NCBI GenBank assembly: GCA_018266615.1
Contig: JAFEAB010000096.1
Span: 62,001-126,000 of the forward strand
DNA: 64,000 nucleotides
Direction of reading: 5' to 3'
Source: Bacteroidota bacterium
GTDB lineage: Bacteria > Bacteroidota > Bacteroidia > Chitinophagales > Chitinophagaceae
In this document: in pieces, positions 15,797 through 24,200 of the stretch
Layout of the letters: each line of letters opens with the position of its first letter
How positions within the stretch are numbered: the stretch's first letter is position 1
Made by a program: the position numbers and the translations under genes
Notes under the pieces: generated by a model
The model's database searches: none
Seen by the model: only the letters and a program-made list of their open reading frames with translations
Told to the model about the DNA's origin: nothing

Positions 15797-18730
15797 TTAA
15801 TAGCCAAAAATTTCCGAAAGCCCTAACTTTTTAACCTCACCATATCTGGCCATTTTCTCAACCGGTAATTTATCCTCTGATGCCACAATAGCATAAGTAT
15901 ACGGCTTTTGGGCTATGTACTTAGAATGAAAAGCTTTGAGTTGGTTAAAGGTAACCTTCCCAACATTTTGGTACATTTCCTTTCTGATATCATAATTTAA
16001 CCCCTTATCTTTTGCACGCAGGAAATTAAAAATGATTCCATCTTCAACTATCCTTTCGGTTTCAATATCCTTTTTAATTCCTTCTTTAGCCAGGTTAAAA
16101 TTAGTTTTGATTTCGGGGAGACTGTCAATTAATTCATTCATAGCAACTACGGCATCATTAAACTTATCACTTTGACTACCCACATAAGCCAGGAATGTAT
16201 AAGGGTCTTCCTTTTTGCCAGGAATAATATATTGCGCAAAGGTAGAATAGGCCAGCGCTTTCGATTCGCGAATAGTTTGGAAAACCAGGGCACCCATACC
16301 AGAACCAAAGTAATTATTAAACACATTTACCATCAGTTCATCCCCGGGATTGTATGCCTGGTTATTTCGGATCCAGCGGGTTTCTGCCTGAACCATATCA
16401 TAACTGGCAAAAAGAACCAGATTCTTATCTTGCTTAACGGCTGAGAATTTCATCTTCTCTCCCACTTTATTAAAGAGGGCCGGCATTTTGTGCATTCGCT
16501 TCACTGCTATATTAAACTTAGCTATTGGTTGAGGCCCATAATATAAAATTTCATGCGGGTTCTTATTTAACCCGTGAAGCATATCAACCAGTTCGGCCGG
16601 AGTAATCGCATTTAATGCTTCATCGCTAAGCGTATAATTGAATGGGTTCCGGGGGCCGTACCATGCATAACTGGTAAGACCGCTCATAATAGAGCCTTTG
16701 CTCAATTTGGCATCAGTACGGCTTTTTGATATCCGTGCCTTTAGGCTCGTGAGAGCCGATTCATCTGCCACACAATGAGATAATAAATCCTCAAATAAAG
16801 ATACGGCCTTATCAAAATTTTCCTGGAGTCCCTCAATGGATACGGTCAATTTATCGGTACCCGCACTCACCTTAAAGCTACATGCAATCCCATAAAAATC
16901 TTTGGCAATATCCTCCGCCGATTTTCCGGGTGTGCCAAGGAAAGACAGGTATTGGGCGGCAATTCCCCACTTTAAATTATAATAAGTGCCCAGATCAAAA
17001 CGGTAATACAACCTGAAAATCGAATTGCTCTTATTGGGAACATACAATACTCCTGCCGGACCAATCTTCGATTTCTGAATATCCGTATTGTAATTAACCC
17101 AAACAGGTGCAATTGGGGCCTCGGGCATTTTATCTACCATTTTTACAAATGCCGACTGTGCTTTGCTGTTGGTTTCCACGGGTGTGATCAAGGGTTTCTC
17201 TACTTTCTGAATAGAGCTATCCACGCCTTTTCTTTTATAAACAATAACATAATTGTTATCATTAAAATACTTCTTCGCAAAATCCACTACTTCCTGTTTG
17301 GTTATTTGGGATAGCTTTTCAACAGAAGCTACCTGTATTTGCCAGTCCAGCTCGCTGGTAAATGCATCCATTAAAGCCGATGCCCTGGATCCATAGCTTT
17401 CGGATTGAAGAATCTCATCCTTCTTCTGGTTATTCACGATAGCTTTCAATAGTTTTTCATCAAAATTTCCGGTTCGTAAATTATTAATTTCACCCAGCAT
17501 CAGGTCGCGAACCGATTCCAGAGACTGCCCGGAAGTGGGGGACCCACTTAGGATTAGCATTCCATAATCAATTAGAGAATAGGAAAAGGCCGAAGCCCTT
17601 AACATCTTTTGCTTCTTCACAAGATTTAGATCCATCAATCCCGCCTTCCCATTGGTTAATACCTGGCCCACCAGGCTGGCCATCAACACATCTCCCGATT
17701 TAATCCCCGGAAGCCGGTAACCTATGGTTACCTTTTCGGCATCAGGCCCTACCACTTCCTCCACCACCGGGGTGGTAATAGGCGCTTCTTTTTCAAATGT
17801 ATAAGGGGACACCGGTTTGCTCTCCATATAAGCAAAGGTTTTATCAATGGTCTTTATCAACCGATCCGGATTAAAATCTCCCGACATAATGATACCCATA
17901 TTATTGGGCACATAATATTTATGATAATATTTTTCGATTTCTACCAGGCTAGGATTTTTAAGATGTTCCACAGTACCAATAGTGGTTTGAAGACCGTAAT
18001 TGTGATGCTTGAACAATCCGGCAAACAACTTTTCAAACACTTTACTTCCGTCGTTGTCAAGACTTCTGTTTTTTTCTTCATACACTGCTTCGAGTTCGGT
18101 ATGAAAAATTCTGAATTGTGGATTGCGGAACCTTTCACCCTGCACAGCCAGATACTTATTAATAGAGGAAGAGGGCACATCATCTGTATAAACGGTCTGT
18201 TCAAAGGAAGTAAACGCATTGGTTCCCTGGGCTCCCATGGCGCTCATCAATTTATCATATTCATTGGCAATGCTGTATTTACTCGCTACGCCGCTCACAG
18301 AATCAATCAGGTGATAAATTTCCTTCCGCTTTAAGGGGTCGGTACTGTGATTGTAATCTTCATACAAGGCACTGATCTTCTCTAATTGCGGCTGCTCCAT
18401 GGCCCAGTTGAGGGTGCCATATTTATCGGTTCCCTTAAACATCATATGCTCCAGGTAATGCGCAAGCCCTGTATTATTGGCCGGATCTGTTTTGCTGCCT
18501 GCTTTTACGGCTACATAGCATTGAATCCGGGGATCTTTATTGATGGGACTCAGAATAACGGTCAGGCCGTTTTTAAGCGTATAAAAACGGGCATGCAGCG
18601 GATCGTTCGTAACATATTTGTAGGTATATCCATTAGAGGTTGCTTCTTTCCATTCAAACTTTTGCTGGGCAATTGCGGAGGAAAGAAAACCAGTAAATAC
18701 AAACAGGAAGAGTATTTTAATCTTAGTCAT
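15797..18730 (-). CDS. Secreted M16-family zinc peptidase
   Basis: This 977-residue protein has a signal peptide (MTKIKILFLFVFTGFLSSAIAQ) and an N-terminal catalytic M16 domain with the inverted zinc motif HYLEH (His91, Glu94, His95) followed by MMFKGTDKYG. The downstream acidic stretch ELEAVYEEKNRS carries the expected third ligand region. A second, non-catalytic M16 half follows (about 560-970, with RESKALAYSTFAQYI). Fused two-half M16 proteins of this size act on peptides in the periplasm or at the cell surface. It is a single gene, 56 bp before the permease on the same strand. Confidence 0.92.
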   Translation of the reverse strand: MTKIKILFLFVFTGFLSSAIAQQKFEWKEATSNGYTYKYVTNDPLHARFYTLKNGLTVILSPINKDPRIQCYVAVKAGSKTDPANNTGLAHYLEHMMFKGTDKYGTLNWAMEQPQLEKISALYEDYNHSTDPLKRKEIYHLIDSVSGVASKYSIANEYDKLMSAMGAQGTNAFTSFEQTVYTDDVPSSSINKYLAVQGERFRNPQFRIFHTELEAVYEEKNRSLDNDGSKVFEKLFAGLFKHHNYGLQTTIGTVEHLKNPSLVEIEKYYHKYYVPNNMGIIMSGDFNPDRLIKTIDKTFAYMESKPVSPYTFEKEAPITTPVVEEVVGPDAEKVTIGYRLPGIKSGDVLMASLVGQVLTNGKAGLMDLNLVKKQKMLRASAFSYSLIDYGMLILSGSPTSGQSLESVRDLMLGEINNLRTGNFDEKLLKAIVNNQKKDEILQSESYGSRASALMDAFTSELDWQIQVASVEKLSQITKQEVVDFAKKYFNDNNYVIVYKRKGVDSSIQKVEKPLITPVETNSKAQSAFVKMVDKMPEAPIAPVWVNYNTDIQKSKIGPAGVLYVPNKSNSIFRLYYRFDLGTYYNLKWGIAAQYLSFLGTPGKSAEDIAKDFYGIACSFKVSAGTDKLTVSIEGLQENFDKAVSLFEDLLSHCVADESALTSLKARISKSRTDAKLSKGSIMSGLTSYAWYGPRNPFNYTLSDEALNAITPAELVDMLHGLNKNPHEILYYGPQPIAKFNIAVKRMHKMPALFNKVGEKMKFSAVKQDKNLVLFASYDMVQAETRWIRNNQAYNPGDELMVNVFNNYFGSGMGALVFQTIRESKALAYSTFAQYIIPGKKEDPYTFLAYVGSQSDKFNDAVVAMNELIDSLPEIKTNFNLAKEGIKKDIETERIVEDGIIFNFLRAKDKGLNYDIRKEMYQNVGKVTFNQLKAFHSKYIAQKPYTYAIVASEDKLPVEKMARYGEVKKLGLSEIFGY

Positions 18731-19010
18731 AATAAAATAGAGGGGTTGAAAATATAAGGCGAATATATTAATAAATGGTTTTATGAAGAGAATTCGGGTT
18801 CCAATTGGATTTGAGGTATAGTTTTGATTAGATAATATTGGAAGGTGGAAATTATTGTTTGTAATAATATTAAACCCGTTTTCGCCCCACTTAAGGCGTT
18901 CAATTCTATTTATCCTATTTGTGGAGTTGGAAGAATAGACCTAAGCCTGAAGTTGCCAGACAAGGGGGAGGCAGGGGAATGAATTTAGTTACATTACCCA
19001 GGAATTGGTA
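18731..19010. other. Intergenic region before repeat copy 2
   Basis: About 280 bp upstream of the M16 gene and left of the conserved repeat head. I see no gene, terminator or further repeat; a small CGCC/GGCG inverted repeat near 18890 is weak. Confidence 0.5.
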
Positions 19011-19170
19011 AAAATTTATCGCAAATTGCTGCCCCCTCCCCGGGGGTAAAAATATAGCCGGAAAAAATTAGAGCAAAAAAATCTGGCTGAAGAAAATTTA
19101 GTTTGGCTGATGTTTATTTCGCCTCTGATGTCCGTAGTTACGGGCTTCCCTGGTAGAACTTTTTATGTTA
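19011..19170 (+). repeat. Conserved 160-bp head of the composite repeat, copy 2
   Basis: This segment is the inverted counterpart of 2961-3120, about 88-90% identical by hand alignment. It includes the same GC-rich run with CCCCGGGG, the AAAAATATAGCCGG stretch and the same junction with the array (GTTAGCCACGAATG). No coding potential is visible. Confidence 0.93.
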
Positions 19171-19611
19171 GCCACGAATGCACGAATGAGAACTAGCTTC
19201 GAATACACGAATGAGAACTGGCCACCAATGCTCGAATAGAAAATAGCCACGAATGCACGAATGAGAACTAGCTACGAATGCACGAATGAGAACCAGCCAC
19301 GAATGCACGAATGAGAACCAGCCACGAATGCACGAATGAGAACTAGCTTCGAATACACGAATGAGAACTAGCTTCGAATGCACGAATGAGAACTAGCTTC
19401 GAATACACGAATGAGAACTAGCTTCGAATGCACGAATGAGAACCAGCCACCAATGCACAAATGAGAACTAGCTACGAATGCACGAATGAGAACCAGCCAC
19501 CAATGCACGAATGAGAACAAGCCACCAATGTTCGAATGAGAACTAGCTGCGAATACACGAATGAGAACTGGCCACCAATGCACGAATAGAAAATAGCCAC
19601 GAATGCTCGAA
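19171..19611 (+). repeat. Repeat array, copy 2: seventeen 25-bp units plus a partial unit
   Basis: Seventeen units of exactly 25 bp run from 19171 to 19595, and a partial unit ends near 19611. Each starts with GCCACGAATGCACGAATG or a variant and usually ends AGAACTA, AGAACCA or AGAACTG. The unit is itself built on a doubled CACGAATG. Variable positions are the 3rd-5th bases (CAC, TTC, TAC, TGC), G or C at base 6, and G or A at base 10. Units 3 and 17 share a distinct ending, AATAGAAAATA. There are no unique spacers and no cas genes, so this is not a CRISPR array. Confidence 0.96.
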
Positions 19612-19703
19612 CAATTCCTATTCTCGATATTGACTATTATTTACAATCAAGGCTGGTAAGATAAAAATGAATCTCAGGGGAAAATCTGAAACTCCCCCTA
19701 AAC

Positions 19704-19937
19704 TTAATTCTTCCTCACCACAATAAAATAAATAACATATAACCATCCGCAAATCGCATGGAATATAGCCCAAAGAATAGAATGATTCCTTTCCCAGGAA
19801 ATAACAACCGCTAAAAGCGAACCCAACCCAATTCCACCCTGCATGGCAATTTCAGAGGCAGCACCGGATGTGTTTATTTGTGAAAATGCGAAAGAAGAAA
19901 ATAAGCAGAAAAAGAGGAGAATAAGAAGAAATTTCAT
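19704..19937 (-). CDS. Small membrane protein of unknown function
   Basis: This 77-residue protein has a signal peptide (MKFLLILLFFCLFSSFAFSQ) and two further hydrophobic segments (about 32-47 and 55-74, ending YVIYFIVVRKN). It resembles small inner-membrane proteins common in Bacteroidota, but I cannot name a family. The gene stands alone beside the repeat array; the signal-like start and membrane pattern argue that it is real. Confidence 0.65.
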   Translation of the reverse strand: MKFLLILLFFCLFSSFAFSQINTSGAASEIAMQGGIGLGSLLAVVISWERNHSILWAIFHAICGWLYVIYFIVVRKN

Positions 19938-20290
19938 AACAATAATTTAGAGTCCAATACCTGGAATTGGTATTGAAAAATATTTACAAGTACAATTCCA
20001 TACAGTTGTAGCTATACACACATGTTATCCACCACCCCAACAAGAAATCCCCTGACCAATAAGTTTACAATTTGAATTGTCCTCCCCAAACTGCCCGGCC
20101 TCTGCCCTATCTTCTAATGTAGCTTCAATTGAATTTAAACCAATAGGGCTACAAAAAACAAAAATTATTTTCATGTAAGATAATTTACAATTGGAAGTTA
20201 AAAAAAATGACCAATTTATATCAGAAATTTCTCCTCAATTCAGGTGAATAAAACCTATTCTTTTTACTATCCTTTCTCCAACTTGCCCCT
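19938..20290. other. Intergenic region, 353 bp
   Basis: It separates the divergent small membrane protein and yifB. The sequence is AT-rich; a single DnaA-box-like TTATCCACC lies near 20024. I see nothing else. Confidence 0.5.
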
Positions 20291-21838
20291 ATGCCGATTA
20301 AAACATTTGGAAGCGCCATTTACGGAGTAGAAGCACGCACTATTACGGTAGAAGTGGAGGTAAATAATAAAGGCAGATTCTACTTCATTGTTGGTTTACC
20401 GGATAATGCCATTAAAGAAAGTCTGCAACGTATTGAAACTGCCATCAGAACAAATGGGTATTACATGCCCAGAACAAAAATCATCATTAACCTGGCGCCG
20501 GCGGATATTAAAAAGTCAGGCTCTGCATTCGACTTGCCAATGGCTATTGGCACTCTCGCCGCCACCGGACAAATTTTAGAACCTCATAAAATAGAAAAAT
20601 TTGTGATCATGGGTGAACTTGGGCTCGACGGCGCCATCAAACCTATTCGTGGTGCATTACCCATTTCTCTCCAGGCATTAAGAGATGGTTTTGAAGGCAT
20701 CATCCTTCCCGTGGCCAATGCAAAAGAAGCGGCGATGGTAGATGGCATCAGCGTGTATGGCGTAAATCACATCACCGAAGTTTTCAATTTTCTGAATGGG
20801 AAAATGGATATTGAAGCAACAGTAGTAGATATTAAAGCAGCCTTTGAAAACAACCCAGCCAGCAACGAATTTGATTTCTCAGATGTAAAAGGGCAGGAAA
20901 ATATCAAACGTGCACTGGAGGTATCCGCAGCAGGTGGCCATAACGTGATCATGATTGGTCCGCCTGGCGCAGGTAAAACCATGCTGGCAAAAAGAATTTC
21001 ATCCATCCTTCCACCACTCAGTATCGCTGAAGCGTTGGAAACAACAAAAATTCACAGTGTAGCAGGCAAACTGGGAGATCATACCATGATTGTAAACCAG
21101 CGCCCCTTCAGGAATCCGCATCACTCCATTTCAGACGTCGCCCTCGTTGGAGGAGGGGGAATCCCACAACCCGGAGAAATTTCCCTGGCACACAATGGGG
21201 TTTTGTTCCTCGATGAACTCCCTGAGTTTAAACGCACCGTGCTGGAAGTGATGCGCCAGCCAATGGAAGAACGAAAAGTAACAATATCACGGGCACGTAT
21301 AGCCGTAGATTTCCCTGCCAGCTTTATGCTGATTGCCAGCATGAACCCATGCCCCTGCGGGTATTATAACCACCCCGATAAAACATGCTCCTGTCCACCC
21401 GGGGCAGTACAGAAATATTTGAACAAAGTATCCGGGCCGCTTATGGACAGGATCGACCTGCACATTGAGGTAACACCGGTACATTTTGAAGAACTGGCAA
21501 AAAACTCAATCGCAGAAAACAGCCAGAACATTAGACAGAGGGTGATCGCCGCAAGGGAAATACAACAGGAAAGATTTCGCCAAAATGAGTCCGTTTACTG
21601 CAACGCACAAATGACCGGACGGATGCTCCGGAAATATGCCAGCCCAAATGAGGCCGGGAATATCCTGCTGAAAACAGCCATGGACCGCCTCAATCTTTCT
21701 GCAAGGGCTTACGATCGTATCTTAAAAGTGGCACGTACAATTGCCGACCTCGATCAGTCGGAATCCATCCTGCCTCAGCACCTGGCCGAGGCCATTCAAT
21801 ACCGCAGCCTCGATAGGGAACAATGGGGAAACCCTTAA
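20291..21838 (+). CDS. YifB/ComM-family Mg-chelatase-like AAA+ ATPase
   Basis: This 515-residue protein has an N-terminal Lon-protease-like S5 fold (about 1-170, with [12 protein letters not shown]-like pattern), a central AAA+ Mg-chelatase-type domain (Walker [15 protein letters not shown] near 220, Walker [10 protein letters not shown] near 300) and a C-terminal helical domain ([19 protein letters not shown]). The Cys-rich NPCPCGYY and CSCPPG insert is normal for the family. ComM, the studied member, is a helicase that extends branch migration during natural transformation, so a role in recombination is likely. The ABC exporter gene follows after 65 bp. Confidence 0.93.
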   Translation: MPIKTFGSAIYGVEARTITVEVEVNNKGRFYFIVGLPDNAIKESLQRIETAIRTNGYYMPRTKIIINLAPADIKKSGSAFDLPMAIGTLAATGQILEPHKIEKFVIMGELGLDGAIKPIRGALPISLQALRDGFEGIILPVANAKEAAMVDGISVYGVNHITEVFNFLNGKMDIEATVVDIKAAFENNPASNEFDFSDVKGQENIKRALEVSAAGGHNVIMIGPPGAGKTMLAKRISSILPPLSIAEALETTKIHSVAGKLGDHTMIVNQRPFRNPHHSISDVALVGGGGIPQPGEISLAHNGVLFLDELPEFKRTVLEVMRQPMEERKVTISRARIAVDFPASFMLIASMNPCPCGYYNHPDKTCSCPPGAVQKYLNKVSGPLMDRIDLHIEVTPVHFEELAKNSIAENSQNIRQRVIAAREIQQERFRQNESVYCNAQMTGRMLRKYASPNEAGNILLKTAMDRLNLSARAYDRILKVARTIADLDQSESILPQHLAEAIQYRSLDREQWGNP

Positions 21839-21903
21839 AGAAAAAACTGACCGGAAGCCGAAACATTTCGGTTTAAATTTGTTATTTCCTCTAAACTTTC
21901 TTC

Positions 21904-23736
21904 ATGAAAATTTTATGGAAATACCTGGCTCCGCACAAATGGCTGGTAGGGCTGGTATTGTTGCTGGCCACCATCAATACCGGCTTTTCTCTGATAGACC
22001 CCATCCTGCTGGGAAAGCTTATTAACCTGGCGAATGCGCACCAGGGCGGGAAGATCCCTCCGGCCGCCAATTTTTCCTGGAACCAGTTCTTCAATTCCTT
22101 TTCCATACATAACCCGGGTGTATGGTTTTTGGTTATTCTTTCCATATCGGTGGCCATGATAAGCCGGATAGCCAAAAATTTCCAGGATTATTTTTTACAG
22201 GTAGTGATCCAGAAATTTGGCGCCAAGGTTTTTACGGATGGTTTGCAACATGCCATGAAACTCCCCTACCAGGATTTTGAAGACCAGCGCAGTGGAGAAA
22301 CATTGTCCATTCTCACTAAAGTCCGTTCCGATGTAGAAAGGTTTATGAATAATTTCATGAATATACTTTTTGGCGTTCTGGTGGGAATCATTTTTGTATT
22401 TGTGTATGCTGCCACTTTTATACACTGGAGTATCCCCGTAGCTTACCTTGTGGGCATCCTGGTACTAACAACCATCACGAATTTCCTGAGCAAAAAAATT
22501 AAAATCATCCAGAAGCGGATTGTAGGTGAAACTACAGCCTTAGCTGGCTCTACAACCGAATCCCTTCGAAATATTGAATTGGTTAAAAGCCTGGGGCTTA
22601 CTACCCAGGAAGTTGAAAGGCTAAATAAAAATACCTATAAGATTTTGGGGCTCGAATTAAAAAAGGTAAAAAGAATCCGAAGCATCAGCTTTATTCAGGG
22701 CACTATGGTTAATACCCTCCGGCAGGTAATCCTATTCATATTAATGTGGCTGATATTTAAGGATGATATGAATGCAGGGCAACTGGTTACCATGCAAATT
22801 TTCTCCTTCTTTGTTTTTGGACCCCTGCAGGAAATTGGGAATATCCTTCTTTCTTACCGTGAGGCAGAAGCATCCCTGAATAATTTCGATATCCTAATGC
22901 AAAAGAAACCGGAGCCGCAGCCCCGGCATCCCAAAGAATTAAAAAGCATCCGCGAGCTATCATTTGATAAGGTATCCTTTCAGCACCAAACCGCATCTCA
23001 TAAAGCAATTGACAATATCAGTTTCAAGGTGGATACCGGTGAAACCATTGCTTTTGTAGGGCCTTCGGGAGCCGGAAAATCCACCCTCATGAAACTATTG
23101 GTAGGCCTTTACCGACCGCAGGAAGGAAAAATATTCTACAATAACCTGGATGAAACAGAAATCCACTACGACGACCTCCGAAAACAAATTGGTTTTGTAA
23201 CCCAGGATACGAATCTGTTTAGCGGCACCATACGGGAAAACCTGGTATTTGTTAACCCCAATGCTACAGAAACCGAACTTGATGAAGTGTTACAGAAAGC
23301 AAGTTGCACCAACCTCATCCGCCGTGCCGAAAAGGGATTGGATACACTAATTGGCGAAGGCGGGTTAAAACTTTCGGGGGGAGAAAAACAAAGAATTTCC
23401 ATTGCCCGCGCGCTATTGCGTAAACCGCATCTTCTCATTTTTGATGAAGCCACTTCGGCCCTTGATTCCATTACAGAAGAAGAAATTACCGGCACCATTC
23501 GGCAGTTATCCTCGCAAAAGGGGCAAATCACCATTCTTATCGCACACCGGCTGAGTACCATAATGCACGCCGACCGGATTTATGTACTTGAAAAAGGATA
23601 TGTGGAAGAAATGGGAAATCACCATTCCTTATTAGAAAAAAAAGGATTGTATTATGCCATGTGGAGACAACAAATTGGGGAAAGAAAAAAAGAAGGGGGC
23701 CAGCCCCATGCACAAATTGAACCCGTTAATGGGTAG
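21904..23736 (+). CDS. ABC exporter, fused membrane and ATPase domains
   Basis: This 610-residue protein has six hydrophobic segments (about 10-320) followed by an ATPase domain: Walker A VGPSGAGKSTLM (near 385), Q-loop FVTQDTNLF, signature LSGGEKQRISIARALL and Walker B LLIFDEATSALDS. The family works as a dimer exporting lipids, drugs or peptides; the substrate cannot be told. A hydrophilic C-terminal tail is present. The DUF983 gene begins 20 bp downstream, so they are likely co-transcribed. Confidence 0.92.
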   Translation: MKILWKYLAPHKWLVGLVLLLATINTGFSLIDPILLGKLINLANAHQGGKIPPAANFSWNQFFNSFSIHNPGVWFLVILSISVAMISRIAKNFQDYFLQVVIQKFGAKVFTDGLQHAMKLPYQDFEDQRSGETLSILTKVRSDVERFMNNFMNILFGVLVGIIFVFVYAATFIHWSIPVAYLVGILVLTTITNFLSKKIKIIQKRIVGETTALAGSTTESLRNIELVKSLGLTTQEVERLNKNTYKILGLELKKVKRIRSISFIQGTMVNTLRQVILFILMWLIFKDDMNAGQLVTMQIFSFFVFGPLQEIGNILLSYREAEASLNNFDILMQKKPEPQPRHPKELKSIRELSFDKVSFQHQTASHKAIDNISFKVDTGETIAFVGPSGAGKSTLMKLLVGLYRPQEGKIFYNNLDETEIHYDDLRKQIGFVTQDTNLFSGTIRENLVFVNPNATETELDEVLQKASCTNLIRRAEKGLDTLIGEGGLKLSGGEKQRISIARALLRKPHLLIFDEATSALDSITEEEITGTIRQLSSQKGQITILIAHRLSTIMHADRIYVLEKGYVEEMGNHHSLLEKKGLYYAMWRQQIGERKKEGGQPHAQIEPVNG

Positions 23737-23756
23737 CTTCTTAATTTTACGGCATA

Positions 23757-24200
23757 ATGGAAAATGAAAAGAAAAAAGACAGCCCACCCGGATTTTTATG
23801 GAGTATGGTTACCATGAAATGCCCCCGGTGCCGGATTGGTAATATGTACAGGCAAAATAACCCCTATAGGAAACTCAGCCTGAAGAGTATTTTTGATATG
23901 CCGGAACATTGCCCGGTATGCCGACAAAAATATGATATTGAGCCGGGGTTCTGGTATGGAACCGGATATGTTAGCTACGGACTGGCGGTTGCCATTTCAA
24001 TAGCCAGTTTCATTCTGTGGGTACTGCTTATCGGAATTTCTACCGAAGACAACCGGATATTTTATTGGTTGCTGTTTAATGCAATCCTGCTAATATCGCT
24101 ACAACCCTGGCTCATGCGTTTAAGCCGGGCGGTATATATCCGATTCTTTATTAAATATGATCCCGATTTTGAAAACAACCCACCGAAGTCCTTTAACTAA
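23757..24200 (+). CDS. DUF983 family membrane protein
   Basis: This 147-residue protein has an N-terminal zinc-ribbon-like pair of motifs, CPRCRIGNMY (about 22-31) and CPVCRQKYDIEPGFWYGTGY (about 52-72), followed by two transmembrane segments (about 76-98 and 103-124). This is the DUF983 arrangement. In other bacteria members are found near cytochrome oxidase or transport genes; the function is unknown. The last 4 bp overlap the end of the TonB receptor gene on the opposite strand. Confidence 0.88.
   Translation: MENEKKKDSPPGFLWSMVTMKCPRCRIGNMYRQNNPYRKLSLKSIFDMPEHCPVCRQKYDIEPGFWYGTGYVSYGLAVAISIASFILWVLLIGISTEDNRIFYWLLFNAILLISLQPWLMRLSRAVYIRFFIKYDPDFENNPPKSFN

Noticed and set aside
19168-19583. 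Minus-strand frames of 71 codons in repeat array 2
   Set aside because: A 25-bp period is not a multiple of 3, so the frame rotates every unit; the peptide is an artefact of a stop-free repeat.
19171-19611. CRISPR array
   Set aside because: Units are contiguous with no unique spacers, and no cas gene or leader is visible in the window.
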